Program-made: the position numbers and the translations under genes
Shown: piece after piece, positions 51,444 to 61,550 of the stretch
Layout: each line of letters starts with the position of its first letter
Position numbering within the stretch: the stretch's first letter is position 1
NCBI GenBank assembly: GCA_025642075.2
Contig: JAODUO010001364.1
Span: 46,001-110,000, forward strand
DNA: 64,000 nucleotides
Direction: 5' to 3'
Origin: Ridgeia piscesae
Lineage: Eukaryota; Annelida; Polychaeta; Sabellida; Siboglinidae
The notes under the pieces: model-generated
Database searches by the model: none
What the model saw: the letters and a program-made list of their open reading frames with translations, nothing else
Told to the model about the DNA's origin: nothing

Positions 51444-52822
51444 TTGTCTGTGTTCTCGTGTTGTCTGTGTTCACATGTTGTCTGTGTTCACATGTTGTCT
51501 GTGTTCACATGTTGTCTGTGTTCTCATGTCGTCTGTGTTCACACATTCTCTGTGTTCACACGTTGTCTCTGTTCACATGTTGTCTGTGTTCACATGTTGT
51601 CTGTGTTCACATGTCTGTGTTCTCATGTTGTCTGTGTTCACAGGTTGTCTGTGTTCACATGTTGTCTGTGTTCACACGTTGTCTGTGTTCACATGTTGTC
51701 TGTGTTCACATGTTGTCTGTGTTCACACGTTGTCTCTGTTCACATGTTGTCTGTGTTCACATGTTGTCTGTGTTCACATGTCTGTGTTCTCATGTTGTCT
51801 GTGTTCACAAGTTGTCTGTGTTCTCATGTCGTCTGTGTTCGCACGTTCTCTGTGTTCACATGTTGTCTATGTTCTCATGTTCTCGTGTTGTCTGTGTTCA
51901 CAGGTTGTCTGTGTTCTCGTGTTGTCTGTGTTCACAGGTTGTCTGTGTTCTCGTGTTGTCTGTGTTCTCATGTTGTCTGTGTTCACATGTTGTCTGTGTT
52001 CTCATGTTGTCTATGTTCTCAGGTTGTCTGTGTTCACATGTTGTCTGTGTTCACATGTTGTCTGTGTTCTCATGTTGTCATGTTGTCTGTGTCTACATGT
52101 TGTCTGTGTCTCATGTTGTCTATGTTCACAGGTTGTCTGTGTTCACATGTTGTCTGTGTTCACATGTTGTCTGTGTTCTCATGTTCTCGTGTTGTCTGTG
52201 TTCACAGGTTGTCTGTGTTCTCCTGTTGACTGTGTTCTCATGTTGTCTGTGTTCTCATGTTGTCTGTGTCTACATGTTGTCTGTGTTCTCATGTTGTCTG
52301 TGTTCACATGTTGTCTGTGTTCTCATGTTGTCTGTGTTCTCATGTTGTCTGTGTCTACATGTTGTCTGTGTTCTCATGTTGTCTGTGTTCTCATGTTGTC
52401 AGTGTTCTCATGTTGTCTGTGTTCTCATGTTGTCTGTGTTCTCATGTTGTCTGTGTTCTCATGTTGTCTGTTTTCTCATGTTGTCTGTGTTCTCATGTTG
52501 TCTATGTTCACATGTTGTCTGTGTTCTCATGTTGTCTGTGTTCTCGTGTTGTCTGTGTTCACAGGTTGTCTGTGTTCACATGTTGTCTGTGTTCACATGT
52601 TGTCTGTGTTTTCGTGTTGTCTGTTTTTTCATGTTGTCTGTGTTCACATGTTGTCTGTGTTCACATGTTGTCTGTGTTCACATGTTGTCTGTGTTTTCAT
52701 GTCGTCTGTTTTTTCATGTTGTCTGTGTTCACATGTTGTCTGTGTTCACATGTTGTCTGTGTTTTCATGTTGTCTGTGTTTTCATGTCGTCTGTGTTTTC
52801 ATGTCGTCTTTGTTGTCATGTT
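51444..52822. repeat. 17-bp minisatellite, about 80 copies
   Basis: Units TGTCTGTGTTCACATGT and the variant with TTCTCATGT, about 1.38 kb. There are occasional 3-6 base losses and CAGG/CGTG variants. Because 17 is not a multiple of 3, all three plus frames read the same 17-residue cycle (LSVFTCCLCSHVVCVHM) for up to 467 codons. The cysteine-rich ORFs are artefacts. Confidence 0.95.
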
Positions 52823-53036
52823 AAGAAGCTGGCGATGGTCCATCTTTCTCTGGAAGCATAACACAAACACTAATGTCATGAAACATATTCACTCTTATAT
52901 TATATTATATGACCATTATATCGCCTTGACGGCTACACCGATATAATTATTATCTACATGCCGAGATGGGTTCTCCAGATTAGTAGCAATTGTTTTAAAA
53001 TATATCATGAACAATAAGTATATAATACATATGTAT

Positions 53037-53053
53037 ATGTATACGTATATATA

Positions 53054-53084
<31 letters not shown>

Positions 53085-53207
53085 GTATACATAATATATA
53101 ATATATATATATATATAATATATATATAATATAATCATATTATATGTTGTAAAATATGTACAATGTATACATATTATATATATATAATATATATATATAT
53201 TATATAT

Positions 53208-53242
<35 letters not shown>

Positions 53243-53381
53243 TATAGTATATATTATATATATATATATAATATGTATATACATATATTATATTTATATA
53301 TATATAATATATATATATTATATATATAGTATAATGATTTATATAAATATATATATAATATATATAATTATATATAATATA

Positions 53382-53435
<54 letters not shown>

Positions 53436-53463
53436 TATTATATATATATATATATATATATAT

Positions 53464-53517
<54 letters not shown>
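53037..53517. repeat. TA-rich tract with palindromic ATTATA interruptions
   Basis: Almost 500 bp of nothing but A and T, mixing (TA)n runs with TATTATA or TAATATA steps. Confidence 0.95.
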
Positions 53518-53522
<5 letters not shown>

Positions 53523-53639
53523 TGTATCTATATACATATGAGTGTGTTGATTTCACTGATACAGGCAAAGAGACCTACAGATAGACAGACAATCAGGCAG
53601 CAAGCAGATAGACAGACAGACAGACAGACAGAGAAATGA

Positions 53640-53810
53640 GAGGTCGATGACTGGTCTCCATCCTCCTGACTTCTTCGGGACAAGGAAGAGGTGACAGTAA
53701 AACCCGGGAGTTGCATCATAGTTTAGTTGTATAGACTGTATCAAAGATCGGAGGGCTGTGCGCTTCCTGATAGAGCCCTTGTCTACAACCGCAGATGAGT
53801 CACCCGTCAT
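53640..53810 (-). pseudogene. Reverse-transcriptase N-terminal fragment
   Basis: The minus frame reads VVDKGSIRKRTALRSLIQS, then PGFYCHLFLVPKKSGGWRP and VIDLS. This is the typical first RT motif of DIRS-like or gypsy elements (SxLFLVPKKxGGWRPVIDLS). It breaks off into GA-rich repeat on one side. Confidence 0.65.
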
Positions 53811-53974
53811 GGGGGCCACTGAACTGAAGACGGAAACCGACTTCCAGAACATCGCACATCCACTTGCTGCATCTCCTTCGTCTCCAGACATCATAGAACA
53901 GGGACAATCGAGCTCCCACCTTTCTTGTAAACAAAGGAGGTAACAAGACCACTTGTCGTGGTTTGTCTAGAGGG

Positions 53975-54175
53975 TCAAGGTAGAAAGAGAGAGAGAGATA
54001 AGAGTATATAGTGATAGATATAGAGGTAGAGATAGAGATAGCGCGCGTCAGAGATAAACAGAGAGAGACGTAGACATAGAAACAAACTGACAAATTGAGA
54101 GACACATGAGAGGGGAGGGGGAGATGGAGAAGGAGGGGGAGGGAGAGAGAGACGGACAGACGGATACATGTATCC
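53975..54175. repeat. GA-rich low-complexity stretch
   Basis: AGAGAGAGAGATA and GGGGAGGGGGAGATGGAG-type sequence just beyond the stop of the LRR-kringle gene. Confidence 0.8.
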
Positions 54176-54229
54176 AGCAAACACATGGTCCTACTGTACC
54201 TTAACGTCTGGCCAGGTAGCTGTGTGATT

Positions 54230-55380
54230 TCACTCGCAAAGTGGAATGTCGCAGTATTCCCAGGGCACGTCTGGGTCGGTCGTGTAGCACCAGGGCGCTG
54301 AGCGAACGCACTCACTCGCGGTGTTGTCGACATTGTTGCTGCAGTAGTTAGCCCTGCCTCCCGCGGCGCATTGGTGTTGATGTGGCTGTAAGGAAATGGC
54401 CGAATAGTTGGTCACTGAGTACAACAAACTGTCACCGGACCATGTGAAGCTTAGTTCGGTTACGTTATTTTGAAATACAAAGACTGTTAAACAATTAGTT
54501 ATTTTGAAATCCAAAAAAACGAATAGTTTAACAGTAGATTATCGTCGTTGTCACAGTTTCAGATAAACTTAATTATATCTCAAATATTGGGTGATCAGCA
54601 TCCTCGAACGCCGGATTTCGCTGCTGCTGATGACGTCGGTATCAAAGAGCAGTACCCCTGGCTGAAACTTTTGAAACACTGAATTTAAACTCAGCAACTG
54701 GAATCGCCCACGAAGAATGTGGTTGGCCTCCGATCGATCATGTGGTACAATTTTGGGTGATTTATGTTACATGCAATCGTTGGGATGTAGAAACAAATAT
54801 TCGAATACTGTGTCCATAAATCCGTTCAACTTCTCTTACGATTGGGCGAAAGGGTCACTATATTGGGTTTTCATAAATGTTTATCTGTCTTCAAATCGGG
54901 GTGAGTATTTGCAATGTTCTTACGGTTATGTCGACTCAACCTGACTCCCACCCTTCGCATAGTGCATCCTTACGTGCTACTGTTGCTAGAAAACAGCCCT
55001 GACTTGCGATGATGGTGATCACATATTAATATTGCAGGAGACAACACGTTAAGTACGAAATACTCAAAGAATAATTAAGCTGATCAACGAATTCTAAATG
55101 GAACACACACGTCGCAACCATTCCATTGTTTTAACAACAGTTTCAACAAAAACATGTTAGGAAATATTCATTAAGCTTGACAAGTAGGCTACCGTTTGTG
55201 AACTCCACTGCTGGCACGTCCGACCGGACTTGGTTGACTGGGCAAGACCGCGATAGTCGTGACCGTCAGCAGTTAGCAGACACTCCCTCTGGTGTGCTGA
55301 AATAGAAACAGGTAAATACATATAAATATCCCCTCCTTTGACAAACTGGGATGCTGCTGAAATTTAGTTAGCTAGTTAAT

Positions 55381-55427
<47 letters not shown>

Positions 55428-56454
55428 GGTGGCCAAACAAATTGAAATCAACAACGCACACCCTCTAAACAAGATGACATTGGGTGAGAAAACAACTGTG
55501 TTAAAATTTCAGTGAACAGGCGTCTCAACGCACCCAAAGTGTATCGCGTAGTGATACATCTAAGAACTTGGCCATTTGACAGTCATATGTGTTCAATAGT
55601 GAACTTATGAATGTTCTATCCCGTGAACGTTTCAGTTGATTTTGACTCATCAGGTTCTAGAATAAATTCAGCTTTACTTCTCAAAGAGCAACTATGAGTA
55701 ACTCTGGTAATTTGCATAAATCAAAGATGACCACTGGTTAGATATAAAAATACTTTAGAACCATTTGTTTTAGAATTATGAGTAATACCTCTTTTAGGGG
55801 TACTTGGGTAAGTAGAATCCATTTCTGATGTTAACATTTCAGTTCAAGGTCAAGAGCAGATATTGAAGGTCAGGTAAAGTTTAAAGTTGACCTCTCGGTG
55901 GACAACAAATGGAAACTTGTATGAAATTATATATGTGTTTATTCATGAATATAAATGGATAATCTTACAATATGTAACACATTCGTTATTGAGAAAAGAG
56001 TATACAGTCACAATTAAAATTATTTGAAACACATATTCACAAATGTTATACATAGTGAATAGTGCAAAAATCATTACTTATATTGGCAGAAATGGATTCT
56101 ACCTACCCAAATACCCCTAAAAGGAGGTATTACACATAATTCTATGATAAATGGTTGTAAAGTATTTTTTATTTTGGCAAGCGGCCATCATGGATTTATG
56201 CAAATTACCAGAGGTGCTCATAATTGCCGCTTGGGCTGTCAAGCTGAATTTGCCCTAGGACCGGAGGAGTCCAAATCAACCAAACGTTCACAGGATGGAA
56301 CATTCATAGGTTCACCATCCTCTAGATCGAATAATCTATCAAACATAATAAAGTACAATTCCGGGTTGACAGCTTAGCCAATTAATAATGTAATCAATTA
56401 TTTGTCAAATAAAGTTGTATACAATTAAAGGTGATTTTAATACTTGTATGTATG

Positions 56455-56548
<94 letters not shown>

Positions 56549-56555
56549 TGAATAG

Positions 56556-56608
<53 letters not shown>

Positions 56609-56736
56609 ACAACAGTTTACGACGTAAATGACATTAAATGGAAAATGATGCTAAATCGTGTGGAAAATGTGTTAGTATGTATATGTATTATTTATGTAGT
56701 GTATATGTATGTGTAATTATGTTTGTATATATAATA

Positions 56737-56802
<66 letters not shown>

Positions 56803-58802
56803 TTATTATATATACAAACATAATTACACATACATATACATTTAAATAAATAAATATTTATTTATTTATATATATGTATGTGTATATGTATGTGTAATAA
56901 CGTTTGTATATATATAATAAATTATATATATATATATATAATTTATTATATATACAAACATAATTACACACACATATATAAACATATACATACTAACACA
57001 TTTTCCACACGATTTAGCATCATTTTCCATTCAATTTCCTTCTTACAATATATTATTGAATGAATCGAAGTTCGGTTTTAGAAAATGTAGGTATTACCTG
57101 TTTTCTTTGTGTAGTCTCGATTGCACTGGGAAAAGTCGTAATTTTTGACTTGTTGACCTCTCGCACGGGGCGGATTAGTGCAAGATCCATGTACCACAGT
57201 CGCCGCGGACATTACCCAGGCCAGTTGACAGTCACACACCAGCGGGTTGTGGGAAAGGAGCAAATAAATCAGATGAGACATACTGTTAAGGAGAGGCGCT
57301 CTCAGTGTTGACACTCTACAGCTGACCAGTGACAGATCTGTCACCTGACGGAGTCCAAGGAACGCATCATCGGGGATGTTCTCGAATGTGTTATTTGCAA
57401 GATAAAGTATTTTCAGACGTGACAAATGACTGAACATGGTGTGACTGATGGTCTTCAGGCTGTTGTTGCTAATGTCTAGATACTTTAGCTGAGTGAGGCC
57501 ATCGAAGGTATCATCGGGGATCTTATCGAGATGGTTGATGTTAAGAAACAGGTTCTCCAGATGTGACAAATCATTGAACATGGTATGGCTCACTGTCTTC
57601 AGGCTGTTGTTGCTAATGTCTAGATACTTTAGTTGATTGAGGTCATCGAAAGTATCATCGGGGATCTCATCGAGATAGTTGATGTTAAGATCCAGTTTCT
57701 CCAAACGTGACAAGTGATTGAACATGGCTCGGTTCACTCTCTTCAGTCGGTTATTGCCCAGAGATAGATACTTTAGTTGACTGACACCATCGAAAATGTC
57801 ATCGGTGATCGTCTCTATCTGGTTTTCACTGAGAATCAGTGTCTCCAGGTGAGCCAAAGGGACGAACATTGCTCGACTCACTGTCTTCAGTCGGTTATTG
57901 CCCAGAGATAGATACTTTAGTTGACTGGCACCATCGAAAATGTCATCAGTGATCGTTTCTATCTGGTTTTCACTTAGTGTCAGTGTCTCCAGGTGTGACA
58001 AGGGAGCGAACACTGCTCGACCGACTGTCTTCAGTCGGTTATTATCCAGAGATAGAGATTTTAACTGCCTGAGATCGTCGAAAATATGATCGGTGATCGC
58101 TTCTATCTTGTTTCCACTAAGAAGCATTGTCTCCAGAATTGGCAAGGAAGCGAACATGGCTCGGGTCAGTGTCTTCAGGCGGTTGCGCCTTAGATCTATA
58201 TACTTTAGCTGCTTGAGACCATCGAAAGCTTCATCGTTTATCGTCTCGAGCTGGTTGACGGCTAGATTTAGTTTCTCTAAGTGTGACAACTGACGGAACA
58301 TTCCACCACGCAGTGTCTTCAGGGGGTTATAATACATAATTAGACTTCTTAACTGACCAAGTCCTTTGAAAACTCCATCAGAGATCGTGTGTAGCTCTTC
58401 GCCAAGCAATAGTTCTTCGAGCTGACCCCCAACACCCACGAACGCCCCCGGTTGAACAGTAAGCTTATGATAAATGACGATAGATAATCTCTTGGCGTTT
58501 AAGTTCTTGAAAGCCTCTGCGTGTATTTTGACATTTACTGTTTTGCTCGGCCAGTTAAATATTCTTACCATATCATACGTGTCGGAGGGACGGAACAACG
58601 GTACCTTGTTTTCTCGCAAGTAACATACCATGGTGTCACGCGCTTTGCAGCGGCAACGTCTATCATCACCAGAGCCAGCACAGTAAGCGTATGCCGTCGG
58701 CAGGAGGGCCGCTACCGCCACCGCGATCAACAGTCGTCGCCGTGGCTCCTCAAACACAGCACCACGCCTCACCCGCGACCCGGCAGGAGCAACCATCGTC
58801 AT
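54230..58802 (-). CDS. Secreted leucine-rich-repeat protein with C-terminal kringle domain
   Basis: Three coding exons on the minus strand: 58802-57098, 55296-55193 and 54385-54230 (TGA), GT-AG borders, phases 1 and 0, total about 654 residues. Residues 1-40 hold a signal peptide (LLIAVAVAALLPTAYA). About 41-65 form a cysteine-rich LRR N-cap. Then come about 16 LRRs of 24 residues (LxxLxLxxNxLxTI..xxFxxLxx), with near-identical 48-residue doublets, and an LRR C-cap (NPLVCDCQLAWV..GSC..C). Exons 2 and 3 add a kringle at about 574-653: ECLLTADGHDYRG, TKSGRTCQQW, PHQHQC, NYCSN, PWCYTTDP and WEYCDIPLC. All six canonical kringle cysteines are present, plus one extra pair (HQC, SEC). No transmembrane segment is seen, so an extracellular binding protein is inferred. 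The ligand is unknown. I know no standard family with this order. Confidence 0.82.
54711..54875 (+). repeat. Dispersed repeat, copy 2 (partner at 43.4 kb)
   Basis: ATGTGGTTGGCCTCC, ATTTTGGGTGATTTATG, TTACATGCAATCGTTGGGAT and GTAGAAACAAATATTCGAAT follow the same order as at 43430-43600 on the minus strand. In intron 2 of the LRR-kringle gene, antisense. Confidence 0.5.
55382..55423. repeat. (TA)n microsatellite
   Basis: About 42 bp of AT alternation in intron 1 of the LRR-kringle gene, just upstream of exon 2. Confidence 0.95.
55597..56317. mobile_element. Foldback repeat, two arms of about 230 bp
   Basis: The arm 55597-55830 is the reverse complement of 56085-56317 with about one change in six. 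Shared blocks are AATGGATTCTAC.TACCCAA, TACCCCTAAAAG, TTATGCAAATTACCAGAG and CGTTCAC.GGAT.GAACATTCATA. A 250-bp AT-rich spacer separates them. Non-coding. It lies in intron 1 of the LRR-kringle gene and could form a long hairpin in its pre-mRNA. Confidence 0.8.
56458..56813. repeat. Cluster of (TA)n tracts
   Basis: Tracts at about 56458-56542, 56560-56602, 56738-56776 and 56779-56813, in intron 1 of the LRR-kringle gene. Between 56640 and 57030 sequence before and after the last tracts is partly inverted (ATGATGCTAAATCGTGTGGA at 56646 against its complement near 57005). The cluster is thus inside a large palindrome of about 390 bp. Confidence 0.85.
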
Positions 58803-60215
58803 TCGGCTGTGTCTCGATATTAGTCGTTGTTTTGCGAATGTCCCGTGAGTTGTGCTTCGTCGTCGTGGCTTTATAAACCTGGCCGACTGTCACTCAATGT
58901 AGTTAGCCATCGACTTTTATCTCATCGTCTCGGCAGCATTTTACAGTAGCGGTTTATTTAGTTACGGAGTGAAGTTATAAATAGCCAGTGTTGGTAGACT
59001 GACAATCGAGAGAAGGCCATCTTCCTTTTAGTTACATAATATACTTGCATGCTAATATTGACGTATTATGTGTGGTGCATTAAATTGGCACACAGTTTAT
59101 ACTGCAGACATACACACAATACCACAAAGAAAACTAAACTGCGTCTGCCTATGTAATTGACCAGTTGCGACATGTTATGCATCGCAAATGAGATTTGAAT
59201 TTCCTTAGATAAACGTTCCAGCCAGTATTTGTATGACGACGTCAGAGCTCCTGAAATATGGAGGAGTGGAAGGGGAAACATGTTTACAATAAGCTAGATG
59301 AAAGTGGTGGACGGAACTGATGTACAGAATAGACCAATATGATAACATGGACATGGACACAGACTTATTTATTTTCACCAAATCAATATAACACAATCAA
59401 CATACATTATAAGTGAAAAGTACCAGATGTAGAACAAATTGGAAACGCCTTGTGAAATAACATGAACGTATTCTCTTATTTATTCATCGTGTCATTGACG
59501 ACTCTACTGAAAGATGGGTATTGACAGTCTAAAATATTGTTAACATATTTTTTTATGTAATTTTACGACTCGTATTTTAAATATGGTGAATTTAATATAT
59601 TTGCATACAGACATTAATAGCACTAAGAGCATCTAGGTAACATAAATTTAATTAGCAATTTACTGATTTTATGGGACAACCTGCCATGTTAGCATGTAAC
59701 AGCTTCGCAGAAATTAAAGGTGTTTTAGTTACCAAAAAAGAACTACGTTTTACTTCAGAAATTCCAAATGCCCGTGCGATTAGTTGAACCAATGGATGCA
59801 GAAAGTATCGTAGTTGTTTGATAAGATTAAGGTTAGTAACCACCGAATAAACAAACATTTTTAAAACATTAACTGGAGTAAATATTATATAATTTGCAAT
59901 GGCTGCAATATTGCTTAGTGAATGCAGTATAAACTATTACCAATTTAGTCTAGCTAGAATAACACGTCAATTGTATTATGCATTTACATCATGTAATAAA
60001 GAACACGATAATGTTATCTCTGATATGGCTCCTTCGATAATGTTTTAATCTACAATCTTGACCCTCTTTCATGCAGGTGGTATGCTAACGTTACATTTTG
60101 TTTGTCACCGCAAAATGTGTCATGAGCGATACTTGGCATTTGAGTCATTCTAAGTAAAAGTCTTAAAAGGAAATTTCGCCAGAAACAATGATGCTTTGGT
60201 CAGCATATAATAACA
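58803..60215. other. Upstream region of the LRR-kringle gene, otherwise empty
   Basis: The first 100 bp are moderately CpG-rich and probably include the 5' leader and promoter of the minus-strand gene. Beyond that, AT-rich DNA without a supported gene. Confidence 0.35.
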
Positions 60216-60300
60216 ATAATAATAATAATAAAACTTTATTTTAACACCATCAAACAGAGGACGGTTGTCCCGTTCACGGGTTATATACGTATAAATTGCT
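60216..60300 (-). mobile_element. 3' tail of a LINE/SINE-like element (minus)
   Basis: On the minus strand GGACAACCGTCCTCTGTTTG..TTAAAATAAAGTTTTATT followed by (ATT)n, the form of a non-LTR retroelement 3' end. A second tail of the same kind but another family is near 60565-60600. Confidence 0.45.
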
Positions 60301-60414
60301 AAACGTTATGATGATAAATCTGCATATACTGATTAAATAATAATGATAGTAATAACAATAATAGTAATGATACGCTGTGATAAACCCGTTTAAATATGCT
60401 ATATATGCTATATA

Positions 60415-60415
<1 letters not shown>

Positions 60416-60478
<63 letters not shown>
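60416..60478. repeat. (TA)n microsatellite
   Basis: About 60 bp of AT alternation with one TATGTATA interruption. A second one of about 43 bp lies at 60739-60781. Confidence 0.95.
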
Positions 60479-60735
60479 ACATAATTTATTTAAATAAATG
60501 ATATTCATTATAAAAAAATTAGCATGGAAATTAAAAACAAAACACAATACCAGCTATACTGCAATGATAATAATGATAATAATACACTTTATTTATACAC
60601 TAAAAATCCAAAGTACAAACTCTGTTCATAGTGTTTGACAACATTAGAACATTATAAGAAACAAATATAATAAAAGTAATACAAATAAATAAAAAGTAAT
60701 ATATATATTATATATATATTATATATTTTATATTA

Positions 60736-60782
<47 letters not shown>

Positions 60783-61255
60783 CAACTTCTTGGTATAACC
60801 AAAAGTAAATTTATGTTTGTTGTGTGTTGCCTGATAATGTGAATCCAAAATAGTTCTAGCCTTCCACCCCTACCAGTTGGTGGGCTGGCCCAGTGCGGGG
60901 CATCTTGGGAAAAGTCCACCATTCTTCCCCAGTTCTTTTCCGAATCGAACAAAGTGAGTCGTGTTTATTTAGTATCGTATATTCTGCTGTTTTATTCGAT
61001 ATTAAGTTGTCTGTTTATGAGACAGTGTGTTGCACGACTTTGTTCCATGTCATCTATTACTGTTGTGTACGTTTATTGATCTTTCCTTTTTCGGATTTGA
61101 ACTTATTCCCGGTTTTTACTTGTGACCTTATTCCATTATTATGGGTTCTTCCTATGATACCCTTTCTGTACCGCATGTTTCATCTTTATGTCAACCTGCC
61201 TTGGTTCAATGTGTGTGGATAACATTGTGTGTTACCGATTGAGTTGGGTTTATGT

Positions 61256-61500
61256 GACATGTTTCTTGACAGCACTACATTACTACGACATCACTTGTCA
61301 GTGTGTTTTGGTTCACTCTCCGTTGACCTAGCTTTATGTCACAGGTTGTTGACTGCGACAAATTACTCCAATTTCAATACTTCGCTTGTCAGTGTGTTTT
61401 GTTTCCATCACAGTTGACCTGGATTTAGGACATGTTTTGACAGCAAAAATTACCTACAACTTCAATTGTCAGTACGTCTTGGTTCAATCACAGATGCATT
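61256..61500. repeat. Three degenerate direct repeats of about 75-90 bp
   Basis: Each has TTGACAGCA or TTGACTGCGA, then CTTGTCAGTGTGTTTTGG (or close), TTCA.TC.C.GTTGACCT and GGATTTA, at about 61256, 61337 and 61428. They lie directly upstream of the DIRS-like coding region, so they are probably its leader or inner terminal repeat. Confidence 0.55.
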
Positions 61501-61550
61501 TGTACTGGTTTTGCTGAATACTTTCCGGTGTTTCGTTGGATTTTTCACAG

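Noticed and set aside
51444..52946. Cysteine-rich ORFs up to 467 codons
   Set aside because: 17-bp satellite open in all plus frames. It resembles a cysteine-rich secreted protein only by composition.
53800..54333. 177-codon minus ORF overlapping the kringle exon
   Set aside because: A different frame from the kringle, running into the GA-rich repeat (S/L-rich). The kringle frame ends in TGA directly after its last cysteine.
60893..61417. Plus ORFs upstream of the DIRS-like element (MRGILGKVHH.. and MLPIELG..)
   Set aside because: No similarity to gag-like or other proteins; the region is repetitive leader-type sequence.
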